Of a DNA stretch of 64,000 nt, positions 1-8,572 are shown piece by piece (within the stretch, counting starts at the first letter, position 1; each line of letters opens with the position of its first letter). The DNA is from Saccharopolyspora montiporae (GTDB taxonomy: Bacteria > Actinomycetota > Actinomycetes > Mycobacteriales > Pseudonocardiaceae). The notes under the pieces are model-generated. The model did no database searches. It saw only the letters and a program-made list of their open reading frames with translations, and was not told where the DNA came from. A program made the translations under genes and the position numbers. The stretch covers positions 1 to 64,000 of the forward strand of contig NZ_JADEYC010000015.1 of NCBI RefSeq assembly GCF_015209505.1, written 5' to 3'.

Positions 1-29
1 TCAAGACCGGGAATCGTCAACGCGGTCAT
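1..29 (-). CDS. 5' end of an unknown leftward gene (partial)
   Basis: An ATG at 29-27 on the minus strand opens a frame reading MTALTIPGL before the window ends. A purine-rich ribosome binding site (AGGAGA, complement of 38-43) sits 8 bases upstream, which supports a real start. Nine residues are too few to assign a family. The frame is inferred only from the start codon and ribosome binding site. Confidence 0.45.
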
Positions 30-411
30 CTCGTCTGTCTCCTGACTGGGCGCCACAGCCCGGATCCTGCGCCGGAGGCTCCCCCGGCGTCTGCAATGAA
101 AATCCGCCCGACCCGCGTTGGCCGGGTGAATGGAAAGGGATGCACCGAGGCTAACGGCGCAGGCGCCGCTCAACGGAGATCAGCATTGTTCGTTCTCTCA
201 CAGGAACGATAAGGGGATCGATTCAGAATCCGTTCCGGCGAGCGTCTCCCGGCGGAATCCGGCCGCCGCGGCCCGGAGCGGACCGCACGGTTTCCGGCGA
301 ACCGGGCTGCGCGCCGCAGGGGTGGCACCCGGTTGCCGGTGCGTCTCGTCCGTCTCGTCCGGTTTTCCGCGCTGCTGCGGGCCGCGGAACGGGTCCGCTG
401 GCGCGGACCGG
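30..411. other. Intergenic region without a gene
   Basis: This 380-base stretch separates two leftward genes. I see no convincing coding frame; the long frames crossing it are shadows of GC-rich codon structure. It should hold the promoter of the truncated gene at 29. A small dyad, TCGTTC at 190-195 and GAACGA at 204-209, is the only structured element I noticed, and an operator role is speculative. Confidence 0.4.
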
Positions 412-1221
412 TCATGCCCAGGCGTCGTCCGAGGTCGAGGTGGCTCCGGAATCGTCACCGGAGGTCAGGCCCTTCGCTCCGCGGCCGGGTGTTCCGGCGG
501 GCGGATCGGTGTCGGCGGGTTCGGGAGGGCCGCCCGCCGGCTCGCCGAAGGTCCACGAGGCGTCGTCGGTGGGTGCTGCGGTGGACAGGTAGCCGCCGTC
601 CTGGCCGAGCCCGCCGCGCTCGACCTGCTCCCACGTGCCGCCCGCGGTGCGCTTGTCGATCAGCACGTCCCCGCTGTCCGAGATGCGCACGACCTGGTCG
701 GCGATCCCGTCCCCGTCGGCGTCGGTGACCAGGGCGGTGCCGTCCGCGGTGCTGATGATCGCGGTGTCCGGGACGCCGTCGTCGTCGGTGTCCTCGGTCG
801 GCGGCCCGATGCGGTGCTCGCCGTCCGCGGTGGGCAGCATCAGCGACGAGGCGCCGTGCTCGCCAGGGCCCGGGTTGTCGCCGGGATCCGGGTTGTGGCC
901 GGGACCCGGGTTGTGGCCGGGACCCGGGTTGTCGCCAGGACCCGGCCGCTGGTGCGGCTGCTCGCCCACCCAGTCGCCGGTCTCCTCGCGGTAGCGGGCC
1001 TGCTCCACGACCGCCCCGCGCGCATCGACCGACTGCACGAGGTCGGCCTTGCCGTCGCCGTCCTCGTCGACGTAGGCGAGGTGGCCGTCCCCGGTGAGCA
1101 CGGCCACCGTGTCGTCGATGCCGTCCCCGTCCAGGTCGTGGTTGGCCTCCGCGGTGTACTCCTCGCCGTCGACGACGACCTTGATGTCCCCGCCGCCTGC
1201 GGCGGTCTCCTCGATGTACAC
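412..1221 (-). CDS. Asp-rich EF-hand/thrombospondin-3-like repeat protein (DUF6802-like)
   Basis: 269 residues from a GTG at 1221 with an AAGGGG-type ribosome binding site just upstream. The protein contains many calcium-loop-like motifs such as DLDGDGIDD, DEDGDGKAD, DTDDDGVPD and DADGDGIAD, which resemble thrombospondin type 3 or dockerin-type Ca-binding loops. A central low-complexity Pro/Gly/Asn stretch separates two such lobes. No signal peptide or membrane segment is evident, so cellular location is uncertain. I recall similar actinobacterial proteins being grouped as DUF6802, but that assignment is from memory. The neighbours are a dynamin operon on the same strand about 130 bases upstream. 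Function unknown; calcium binding is inferred from the loops. Confidence 0.75.
   Translation of the reverse strand: MYIEETAAGGGDIKVVVDGEEYTAEANHDLDGDGIDDTVAVLTGDGHLAYVDEDGDGKADLVQSVDARGAVVEQARYREETGDWVGEQPHQRPGPGDNPGPGHNPGPGHNPDPGDNPGPGEHGASSLMLPTADGEHRIGPPTEDTDDDGVPDTAIISTADGTALVTDADGDGIADQVVRISDSGDVLIDKRTAGGTWEQVERGGLGQDGGYLSTAAPTDDASWTFGEPAGGPPEPADTDPPAGTPGRGAKGLTSGDDSGATSTSDDAWA
869..940. repeat. Four 18-bp in-frame tandem repeats
   Basis: Four adjacent 18-base units (869-886, 887-904, 905-922, 923-940) differ at only a few positions, for example CCCGGGTTGTCGCCGGGA. They encode a six-residue Gly/Asp-or-His/Asn/Pro/Gly/Pro linker inside the 412-1221 gene. Copy number could vary by slippage without breaking the frame. 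Confidence 0.85.
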
Positions 1222-1352
1222 GGTGCGGCCCCTTACGGCTGCGGATCAGCTTGCCGAGTTGGGACGCAGCGTAGCCGCGCCGGGTTCCGCGCTGGGGCGG
1301 AATGTCCGAACTATTCTACCCGGACGGGTGAAGTTCGCGGGGGAGCCGCTGC

Positions 1353-3245
1353 TCAGCGGCCGTCCCGCACGGCTCGGATGCTGCTGAGCAGCTGGTCGGC
1401 CCGCTCGCGGCCCGCGGTCACCGCCGCGATCCGGCGGTCCACTTCCTGCAGCTGCCCGGTCCGCTCGGCCGCGTCCATGCGCAACGCCTTGTCCACCTCG
1501 CGGAGCTCGGTGTCGATGGCGTCGATGCGCCTGGTCAGCGCGTCGTCCAGTGCCAGGGTGAGCTGCTGCTCCGCCTCGATGAGCTGTTCGGCCACCAGCT
1601 GGTCCAGCGCGGAGCGGGCATCGGCGATCGCCTCGGTGAGCCACTGCTTGAGGTGCTGCTTGTCCGCGGTGTGCTTGCGGGTGCGGGCCATCCACCAACC
1701 CGCGCCGAGGCCCAGCACGATCGTCACCGGCAGCACCACCGGGCTCAGCCCACCCACCCCGAGGCCGGCCAGCGGTAGCGCCGCCGCCCGGCCGATGCCC
1801 AGGCCGCCGGACACGCCCATGAACACCAGCAGCTTGTCCTCCGCGGTGGGCGGGCGGCGGTCCGGCGGGCGCAGCGCGATCGGCTGCCTGCCGCCCCGGG
1901 CGAACTGCGCGCGGATCACGTCCAGCTCCTCGGCGGAGAACAGTTCGGCCAGCGCCTGCTCGGTGACCGCGGACAACGTGCCGGACAGCCCGCTCGCCAC
2001 CCGGGTGGAGGCCAGCTGCAGCGCCGCGTCCACTTGCTGCGGCAGCAGCTGCAGCTGCCCCCGGTCGGCGCCGTCGATCGCGCGGCGGAACCAGCTCTGC
2101 ACCTCGCGCACCTGCCGGGTGACCTCGTGCCCGGTCTCCACCCGGGTGCGCTGGATCTCCCCGCGCAGCCGCACCTGCCAGCCCCGGGTGGACGAGCGCC
2201 GCGCCGCGGTGAGCTCCGCGCGCCTGCTGCGCAGCGCCGCGGCCTCCTGCTCGCCCGCGGTCAGTGCGCGCCGGTCCGCGGCCCATCGCGCGGCCAGCTC
2301 CACCAGCGCGGAGCGCAGCGCCCGCATCGTGTTGGCCTCGCCCAGCATCGCGCTGCGGTCGGCGACCGTGGCCAGCAGGTGTTCGCGGAGTTCGGTGATC
2401 CCCGACTCGGCGCGGACCGCGGCGGCCGCCGCCGGGCCCGGTGCTCGGCCCGCGAGTTCCAACATCCGTGCGGACACCGGGAAGACCGGCGCCGCGGCGA
2501 ACCTCGGCGCGTGCGCGGTGAGCAGCTCGCGGTTCTCCGCGGCGATCTCCCGCCACCCGCGGTGCAGATCGGTCTTGGTCAGCGCGATGACCACCGTCTC
2601 CACCCGCTCGCCCGCGCGCTGCAGGAAGTCGAGCTCCCCGCGGGTGAGCGGGGCCGATGCGTCGACCGCGAACAGCAGGGCGGTGGCCGAGGCGGCGGCC
2701 TCCAGCGCGAGCTCGCCGTGCAGCTCGGTCAGACCGCCGGCGCCCGGGGTGTCCACCAGGGACAGCTGTGCCAGCGGGTCCAGCGGGGCGCGGATCCGCA
2801 GCTCGCGCGCACCCGGGATCCCGGCCGCCGCATCCTCCGGCGGTGCGGGGTCGGCGACCGCTCGCTCGCGCAGTCGGTTCGGGTCGATGCCGGTCTCCGA
2901 GCCGTCCGGGTAGCAGGCGCGGGCCGACCACTCCGGACCGTGCTCGAACACGAGATGGCAGGCGGTGGCCGCGTCCGCGTCCACCGGGGACAGGCCTGGC
3001 CGATCCAGCAGCGCGTTGACCAGCGAACTCTTCCCCCGCTTGGTTTCGCCGACCACCACCACCGAGGGGGTCGTCCCGCGCGCGGCGCGGACCCGGCGCA
3101 CCCGGTCGGCCGCATCGGGATCGAACTCGGCGAGCTCGGCCAGCAACTGATCGCGGGCGCGCTTGACCTGCTGCGGCAGCGTACCGGTGACCGGCAGCGC
3201 CGAGCCCGGGACGTCTCCCGGATGAGCCGAGTGCCCGGAGGTCAC
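1353..3245 (-). CDS. Dynamin-like GTPase (second of pair)
   Basis: 630 residues from a GTG at 3245-3243. The P-loop is GETKRGKSS (about residues 66-74), the G3 motif is DTPG (165-168) and G4 is TKTD (223-226), so GTP binding is well supported. After the GTPase domain come long helical regions, then two Gly/Val/Leu-rich hydrophobic segments resembling a membrane-insertion paddle, then a charged coiled coil to the C-terminus. This is the layout of bacterial dynamin-like proteins, including mycobacterial IniA/IniC relatives, which act in pairs on membranes. The start overlaps the stop of the GrpE-like gene in a GTGA junction, so translation is coupled. The upstream extension of the open frame to 3959 is antisense-like noise and was rejected. 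Confidence 0.85.
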   Translation of the reverse strand: MTSGHSAHPGDVPGSALPVTGTLPQQVKRARDQLLAELAEFDPDAADRVRRVRAARGTTPSVVVVGETKRGKSSLVNALLDRPGLSPVDADAATACHLVFEHGPEWSARACYPDGSETGIDPNRLRERAVADPAPPEDAAAGIPGARELRIRAPLDPLAQLSLVDTPGAGGLTELHGELALEAAASATALLFAVDASAPLTRGELDFLQRAGERVETVVIALTKTDLHRGWREIAAENRELLTAHAPRFAAAPVFPVSARMLELAGRAPGPAAAAAVRAESGITELREHLLATVADRSAMLGEANTMRALRSALVELAARWAADRRALTAGEQEAAALRSRRAELTAARRSSTRGWQVRLRGEIQRTRVETGHEVTRQVREVQSWFRRAIDGADRGQLQLLPQQVDAALQLASTRVASGLSGTLSAVTEQALAELFSAEELDVIRAQFARGGRQPIALRPPDRRPPTAEDKLLVFMGVSGGLGIGRAAALPLAGLGVGGLSPVVLPVTIVLGLGAGWWMARTRKHTADKQHLKQWLTEAIADARSALDQLVAEQLIEAEQQLTLALDDALTRRIDAIDTELREVDKALRMDAAERTGQLQEVDRRIAAVTAGRERADQLLSSIRAVRDGR

Positions 3246-3718
3246 GGCCGTCCCCGCTCGCCGGCCGGGCCGCCCCCGGGCGTGCCGCGCGCCGCGCGGT
3301 AGACGGTGACCACCGGCGGACGCAGCACCTGTCGCCCGTCGGTGAACCCGGGCACCTCGGTCTCGGCGACCAGCCCGTCCAGCTCCCCGTCGGTGGCGGG
3401 CACCGTGCCGCCCGCCTCGTGCCGGGACGGGTCGAACCGCTCTCCCTCCGGCTGCAGCACCTGCACGCCCACCTGGGCCAGCCCCTCGGTGAGCCGCTCG
3501 GCCACCCCGGTGCTGCGCGCCCGGTCCAGGGCGTACAGGCACAGCCGGATCAGCGCTTCGCGGTCGGCCATCGCCCTGCTGAACGGATCTGCGGCGCACG
3601 CGGAGGTCATGGCGGCTCCCGGCTCGGTGGTGTCGTCGGTGTGCGGCTCTTCGGACGCAGCGGCCGGGCGCGCGGTTCCGCCGTCCGCCGAACCGCCGCG
3701 CCGCCACCGCCGGATCAC
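3242..3718 (-). CDS. GrpE-like protein of dynamin cluster
   Basis: 158 residues from a GTG at 3718-3716 that overlaps the stop of the upstream dynamin gene by four bases (GTGA). An internal ATG (36 codons in) is an alternative start. The C-terminal half carries GrpE head signatures: a GVQVLQPEGERFDPSRHEA block and a GRQVLRPPVVTVYR block, which match the GrpE pattern FDP..HEA and RVLRPA. The N-terminal half is short and lacks the usual long GrpE coiled coil. GrpE is the nucleotide exchange factor of Hsp70; a standard GrpE is present elsewhere in the window (51481-52197), so this is a paralogue. Its position between two dynamin GTPases implies a role in that system, possibly with an Hsp70-like partner not visible here. 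Confidence 0.7.
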   Translation of the reverse strand: MIRRWRRGGSADGGTARPAAASEEPHTDDTTEPGAAMTSACAADPFSRAMADREALIRLCLYALDRARSTGVAERLTEGLAQVGVQVLQPEGERFDPSRHEAGGTVPATDGELDGLVAETEVPGFTDGRQVLRPPVVTVYRAARGTPGGGPAGERGRP

Positions 3719-5253
3719 GCGCTGGCTCCGAGCTGCTGCCAGAGCAGGAAGTACGCGCGGTGCACGACGTGCGCGATCCGACTCTGCGCCGGCGTCGCGC
3801 CCAGCGAGGAGAAGGAACGCCACCAGGTGGCCCGCTCCAGCGCGTACCCGGCCATGTCCTGATCGCCGCCGTCCGGCATGCCGAGCTGCTCGCGCGCATC
3901 GCCGCCGCTGCCCACCCGCAGCACCTCCTCGGCGAGGTCGTCCGGCAGCTCCACCGCACCGGAGGCGATCGCGGTCAGCGCTTCCAGCACCCGCAGCCGG
4001 TGGGCTTCCGGGCGCGCCAGCAGGGCCTCGACGGCATCGTGCACCCGCTGCCGCTGATCGGCAGCACCCGGATCTCCGGCAGCCCCGGGTTCCTCGGCGA
4101 GCGCCGTGACCGAGGCCAGCGCCGCGGCGGCCTTGATCCCGTCCACCCGGGCCTGCAGCACCGAGCGCAACCGCTGCTGCACCGCGGCCAACCCGGACGC
4201 ATCGCGCAGCGCGCGCCGCAGCGCCCCGTCGGTGACCTGCGGATCCTCCTCGATAGCCGCCAGGGCGCAGCGCACCCCGTGCAGGTCCAGCCGGTGCAGC
4301 AGTCCGGTGCGCACCGCGGGGTCCACCCCGCATTCCCAGGTGGTGAACAGGTCCGCGGACAGCAGCAGCGTCTCCCGCGTGGCGGTGTCCAGGCCGGATA
4401 GTTCGCGCAGCGCGGCGGCATCGGCGGCGGTGAACGCGCCGGTCTCCGCGCTCTCCGCGAGCAGGCCGACGACCGGGAGCACGTCGGCCACGCGGGGTTG
4501 CAGCAGTCGGGCCTGGCGCTGCGCCAGGATGCCGGCCGCGGCCCACACATCGGACCCGGCGCCGGTCACGGACTCGGGCTGCACGGTGTCGGCCTTGTTC
4601 AGCAGCGCGATCGCGTTCACCGGTCCCGCCTCGCTTCCGCCGGTCGCGGCGCTGAACGCGCTCAGCGCGGATCGGTCGTCGGCGCGCACCTGCTGGGTGA
4701 GCACGTAGAGCACGGCTTCGGCACCGGCCAGGGCGCTGCTGGAGACCGGGTCGATCTCGCCGAGCAGGTCCGCGGTTCGGCCCGCCGCGTCCGCGTCCAG
4801 CGAGCCCAGGCCGGGGGTGTCGATGACGGTGAGCTCGCGCAGGACGGCGTTGGTCAGGTACGCCTCCAGGTGCGAGACCTCGGACAGCTCCATGCCGAGC
4901 TCGGCGGGGATGCCGCCGTCCGGGGCGAACGGCACCGCCTGCCGGGTGCCATCGGTGAGCACCACCTCGATCCGGTCCACGGTCCCGTACTGGAAGCGGG
5001 TCACCAGCCGGGTGCACTCCCCGATGTCGGTGGGCGCGACCCGGCGGCCGATCAGCGCGTTGACCAGCGTGGACTTCCCGGATTTGATCCGGCCTGCGAC
5101 GGCGACCTGCAGCGGGGCGGCGAGCCTGCGCAGCACGTCGTCGAACCGGTCCGCGGTCGGTTCGGCCAGCTGCGGGCGCAGATCGGTGCACATCCGGGCG
5201 ACGGCGGCCGACAGCGGTCCGGGCCACTGCTGCTGGTCGGATGCCGTGCTCAC
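3715..5253 (-). CDS. Dynamin-like GTPase (first of pair)
   Basis: 512 residues from a GTG at 5253. It has a P-loop GRIKSGKST (about residues 54-62), DTPG (145-148) and NKAD (219-222). The Thr in the GECTRLVTRFQYG switch region is also conserved in dynamin-family proteins. The C-terminal half is predicted helical without a clear hydrophobic paddle, unlike its partner at 1353-3245. Two consecutive, different dynamin-like proteins are typical of bacterial dynamin systems, where partners form hetero-oligomers at the membrane. The gene is first in a three-gene unit whose members overlap by four bases each. It is divergent from the HAD gene at 5404. Confidence 0.85.
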   Translation of the reverse strand: MSTASDQQQWPGPLSAAVARMCTDLRPQLAEPTADRFDDVLRRLAAPLQVAVAGRIKSGKSTLVNALIGRRVAPTDIGECTRLVTRFQYGTVDRIEVVLTDGTRQAVPFAPDGGIPAELGMELSEVSHLEAYLTNAVLRELTVIDTPGLGSLDADAAGRTADLLGEIDPVSSSALAGAEAVLYVLTQQVRADDRSALSAFSAATGGSEAGPVNAIALLNKADTVQPESVTGAGSDVWAAAGILAQRQARLLQPRVADVLPVVGLLAESAETGAFTAADAAALRELSGLDTATRETLLLSADLFTTWECGVDPAVRTGLLHRLDLHGVRCALAAIEEDPQVTDGALRRALRDASGLAAVQQRLRSVLQARVDGIKAAAALASVTALAEEPGAAGDPGAADQRQRVHDAVEALLARPEAHRLRVLEALTAIASGAVELPDDLAEEVLRVGSGGDAREQLGMPDGGDQDMAGYALERATWWRSFSSLGATPAQSRIAHVVHRAYFLLWQQLGASA

Positions 5254-5389
5254 GGGGGCCTTCCGGAACGCGAGGGGATGTCGGCCGCGTCACATCCTGC
5301 CACGGCCCCGCGCGCACCCGGGGCCCGGTGACCACCGGGAAAGTCCGTCCACTGTGGATGAATATGTGCGCATCGCGCAGGGCGGTCGC

Positions 5390-5403
5390 TAGTGTGGTCG
5401 CCC
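5390..5403 (+). promoter_or_regulatory. Candidate leaderless promoter -10 (TAGTGT)
   Basis: TAGTGT at 5390-5395 matches the actinobacterial TANNNT -10 pattern and lies 8 bases before the GTG at 5404. No ribosome binding site is visible, so the HAD transcript may start at or near its start codon. Inference from spacing only. Confidence 0.35.
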
Positions 5404-6198
5404 GTGACCCGCTGGATCCCGCGCCTCGTCGCGCTCGACGTCGACGGAACCCTGCTCGACCCGGCCACCCGCCGCATCGCTCCCGAGGTGCGCGATGCGG
5501 TCCGCCGCGCCGCCGATGCGGGCAGCCGGGTGGTGGTGGCCACCGGCCGCAGCGCCCTCGGCGCGCTGCCCGTCGCCGAGGAACTGCAGCTGAGCAGCGG
5601 GTACCTGCTGTGCTCGAACGGCGCCGTGGTGGTCGACGCGGCCACCGGGGAGATCGAGTCCGCTGAGACCTTCGATCCCGCACCGGTCGTCGCCGACCTC
5701 GCGGAACGGCTGCCCGGTGCCCGGTTCGCCGCCGAGCGGATCGGCGCCGGCAACCTGGTCACCGCGGAGTTCTCCGCGGAACTGCTGCACGGTCCGCAGC
5801 TGGTGGTCCCGCACGCGGACCTGGTCGTCGAGCCGGTTCCCCGGCTGATCGCCGACTGGTCCGGCCGCGCGCCCGCCGAACTGACTGAGCGGATGGCCGG
5901 GGTCGAGCTGCCCGGCAGCACCTGCACGCTGGACCACTACGAACCGTGGGTCACCGTCGTCGGCGCCGGGATCACCAAGGCCTCCGCGCTGGAGAAGCTG
6001 CGCACCGGGTTCGGCATCGCCCCGCAGGACACGTTCGCCGCCGGGGACGGCGACAACGACCTCCCGATGCTGCGCTGGGCCGCGCACGGGGTCGCCATGG
6101 GCCAGGCGCCCGCGGTGGTCCGCGCCGCCGCGGACGAGGTGGTGGCCCCGGTCACCGCGGACGGTGCGGCGGCCGCGCTGGACCGCTGGTTCCGCTGA
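5404..6198 (+). CDS. Cof-type HAD-IIB phosphatase
   Basis: 264 residues from GTG 5404 (VTRWIPRLVALDVDGT); a GTG at 5392 is an in-frame alternative. Motif I is DVDGTLLD with catalytic Asp11 and Asp13, and motif IV is the C-terminal AAGDGDNDLPML. A Lys in GAGITKASAL is the likely motif III residue. This set and the large C2-type cap between them define the Cof/HAD-IIB group, which dephosphorylate sugar phosphates, nucleotides or related cytosolic metabolites. Substrate cannot be told from sequence. It diverges from the dynamin operon and stands alone on the plus strand before the ABC exporter. Confidence 0.85.
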   Translation: MTRWIPRLVALDVDGTLLDPATRRIAPEVRDAVRRAADAGSRVVVATGRSALGALPVAEELQLSSGYLLCSNGAVVVDAATGEIESAETFDPAPVVADLAERLPGARFAAERIGAGNLVTAEFSAELLHGPQLVVPHADLVVEPVPRLIADWSGRAPAELTERMAGVELPGSTCTLDHYEPWVTVVGAGITKASALEKLRTGFGIAPQDTFAAGDGDNDLPMLRWAAHGVAMGQAPAVVRAAADEVVAPVTADGAAAALDRWFR

Positions 6199-6456
6199 CC
6201 CGCGCGCCGGGGAAGATCCGGGGGATCCCCGATGCGCGCGGGAGCGGTGCTGCCGTGGACTCCTCCGCGCGGCCGGGTCCGCCGAACGGTCGATGCGGAT
6301 CCTGGCCGTAAGCTCGATGCTCGGCGCCGCCCCGGCCGGGCAGTCTGGGGCAGTGCGGTCCGACGGCGCACCGCAGCCCGGCCGCCGCCGCTCGCTCCGC
6401 GTGCGGCAGCGGGCCACGAGGGGGACCGAACATCGTTCGCGGGCAGGAGTGAACCA

Positions 6457-7398
6457 ATGATCGAGGCTGACGGCCTCACCAAGCGCTACGGGGCGAAGGT
6501 CGCCGTGCAGGACCTGAGTTTCACGGTCCGGCCGGGCCGGGTCACCGGCTTCCTGGGGCCCAACGGCGCGGGCAAGTCGACCACGATGCGGATGATGCTG
6601 GGCCTGGACCAGCCCACTTCCGGCACGGTCCGCATCGACGGCAAGCGCTACGCGGAGCTCAAGCAGCCGCTGCGCGCGGTCGGGGCGCTGCTGGACGCGC
6701 GCTGGGTGCATCCGAACCGCTCGGCGCGCACCCACCTGCGCTGGTTGGCCAAGTCCAACCGGCTCTCGCCCGCCCGCGCGGACGAGGTGCTGGGCATGGT
6801 CGGCCTGGATGAGGTCGGGCACCGCAATGCGGGCGGCTTCTCGCTGGGCATGTCGCAGCGGCTGGGACTGGCTGCCGCGCTGCTCGGCGATCCCGGCGTG
6901 CTGCTGTTCGACGAACCGGTCAACGGGCTCGACCCGGAGGGCATCCACTGGATCCGCCGGTTCATGCAGGGGCTGGCCGCCGAGGGGCGCACCGTGCTGG
7001 TCTCCAGCCATCTGCTGTCCGAGATGTCGCTGACCGCCGAGGAACTCGTGGTCATCGGCCGCGGTCAGCTGATCGCGCAGTGCAGCACCCGGGAGTTCGT
7101 GGACAGCGCCGGGGACGGGGCGGTGCTGGTGCGCTCGCCGCAGATCGCGCAGCTGCGCGAGGCGCTCACCGCGGTCGGGATCGGCGTCCGCGACAGCGAA
7201 CCGGGTTCGCTGCTGGCCGAGCAGACCACGACGGAGCGGATCGGTGAACTCGCCGCACAGCGCGGAATCGTGCTGCACGAGCTCACCGCGCAGCGCGGAT
7301 CGCTGGAAGACGCCTTCATGCAGATGACGAACCAAGCGGTGGAGTACCAGACCGGGCTCGGCAGCGAGGCACCGGCGGCGGCGGGGGTGGCCCGATGA
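6457..7398 (+). CDS. ABC exporter ATP-binding protein
   Basis: 313 residues from ATG 6457 with an AGGAG ribosome binding site at about 6445. Walker A is GPNGAGKS (34-41), the signature is SLGMSQ (129-134, a degenerate LSGGQ), Walker B is VLLFDEP (148-154) and the H-loop His is 185 in SSH. The family resembles CcmA/BcrA-type ATPases that drive ABC-2 exporters, often for bacitracin-like peptides or other drugs. The C-terminal about 90 residues are the usual regulatory tail of this group. The stop overlaps the ATG of the permease gene (ATGA), so the two form an exporter. Confidence 0.9.
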   Translation: MIEADGLTKRYGAKVAVQDLSFTVRPGRVTGFLGPNGAGKSTTMRMMLGLDQPTSGTVRIDGKRYAELKQPLRAVGALLDARWVHPNRSARTHLRWLAKSNRLSPARADEVLGMVGLDEVGHRNAGGFSLGMSQRLGLAAALLGDPGVLLFDEPVNGLDPEGIHWIRRFMQGLAAEGRTVLVSSHLLSEMSLTAEELVVIGRGQLIAQCSTREFVDSAGDGAVLVRSPQIAQLREALTAVGIGVRDSEPGSLLAEQTTTERIGELAAQRGIVLHELTAQRGSLEDAFMQMTNQAVEYQTGLGSEAPAAAGVAR

Positions 7399-8123
7399 CG
7401 CAGTTGGCCGTGGAGCGGATGAAGCTGTTCTCCACCCGCTCGGCGTGGTGGTGTTCGTTCTTGGCGATCGCCCTGCCGATGGCGCTGACCGCGCTGGTGG
7501 TCGGGCTGACGGAGGACGGTTCTCCGGTGCTGATCCCGCAGACGCAGGGCGGTTCGGACCTGGGGCTGATGGTGGTGATGGTGCTTGCGGCGCTGTCGGT
7601 GACCACCGAGTACCGGTTCGGCACGATCCGGGCCACGTTCCTGGCGGTGCCGAACCGGGTGTCCCCGCTGGTGGCCAAGGCGGTGGTCGCGGCGCTGACC
7701 GCGCTGGTCGTCGGGCTGCTGGGTGCGTTCGGCGCCTGGGCGGTGGGTTACCTGATGGCCACCGACCCGCAGCTGGCGTTGGATTCCGCCGTGGCGTGGC
7801 GGCAGGTCGCCGGCGTCGGGCTGGTGTTCGCCGCCGGGGCGGTGCTGGCGGTCGGGGTCGGCACCCTGGTGCGGCAGAGCGCCGCTGCGATCACGCTGCT
7901 CCTGCTGTGGCCACTGCTGGTGGAGAGTCTCGTACTGCTCATCCCGCAGGTCGGCGAGGACCTGAGCAATTGGATGCCGTTCAACATGGCCCGACACTTC
8001 CTGTCGGCGGAGGGCGCCGGGGACATGCCGCTCGGGCCGTGGGCCGCGCTGGCCTACTTCGCGGCGATCGCGGTCGCGGTGCTCGCGGCGGGGATCGCGG
8101 TGGTGCGCCGCCGGGACGCGTGA
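7395..8123 (+). CDS. ABC-2 type permease
   Basis: 242 residues from ATG 7395, overlapping the ATPase gene by four bases. About six hydrophobic segments are visible, including the N-terminal WWCSFLAIALPMALTALVVG and a C-terminal YFAAIAVAVLAAGIAVV followed by RRRDA. An EYRFGTIRATFLAVP motif between segments is typical of bacitracin/lantibiotic-type ABC-2 permeases. It is the membrane partner of the ATPase at 6457-7398. Substrate unknown; no regulator is linked. Confidence 0.85.
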   Translation: MTQLAVERMKLFSTRSAWWCSFLAIALPMALTALVVGLTEDGSPVLIPQTQGGSDLGLMVVMVLAALSVTTEYRFGTIRATFLAVPNRVSPLVAKAVVAALTALVVGLLGAFGAWAVGYLMATDPQLALDSAVAWRQVAGVGLVFAAGAVLAVGVGTLVRQSAAAITLLLLWPLLVESLVLLIPQVGEDLSNWMPFNMARHFLSAEGAGDMPLGPWAALAYFAAIAVAVLAAGIAVVRRRDA

Positions 8124-8572
8124 CGGCCCACAGCCGCGGACCCGGGGTGATTCCCCGGTTGCGGCGGGTCGTCGCCGGGGCCGGTGTCCTCATCGGATTC
8201 CCGCGGAGTGCGCGGTGGACGAACGCACCATGATCGACATCGCGAAGTCCCTGCTGGGCCCGGGATGGCAAAACGTTACCGAGCCCGGCCGAGAGCCTGA
8301 TCACGTCGAACGATAGGATCGTCGACAAGATCGGGCCGCGGTAGGTGCGATCCGGTCCGGACTTCGGGGGTCCGGAGTGGACGCAGTCGCACTGCTCCGC
8401 GGTGCGTGTGCACAACCGAAACGACCGACTGCAACAGCGCTCGGGGGCGCCGGCGGTCGGGACGGGGGAGGGCCCGGGCTGTCATTCGGGGGATGGCCCG
8501 GGCCCTGTGCATGTTCGGACCCGGTTTCCGCTGGAGCTGAATCCGGCTGCGGGGCGCGGAGTTCCGCCGACC
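8124..8572. other. Gene-free interval between exporter and UspA
   Basis: No coding frame here has believable protein content. On the plus strand a TAGGAT hexamer (8314-8319) looks like an actinobacterial -10, and a TCCGGAC/GTCCGGA stem with a short loop follows near 8354-8376. The larger hairpin at 8469-8506 is listed separately. A small RNA reading rightward is possible but only inferred. Confidence 0.35.
8469..8506. terminator. 11-bp perfect stem-loop downstream of UspA gene
   Basis: AGGGCCCGGGC (8469-8479) is perfectly complementary to GCCCGGGCCCT (8496-8506), with a 16-base loop. It lies 67 bases beyond the uspA-type stop on the minus strand, so it may be a terminator for that gene. It has no T-run, as is common in actinomycetes. 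Confidence 0.5.

Noticed and set aside
130..2913. Very long plus-strand open frame (927 codons)
   Set aside because: It is antisense to the EF-hand-like and dynamin genes. Its translation is Arg/Ser/Ala-rich and lacks any family motif, as expected from high-GC shadow frames.
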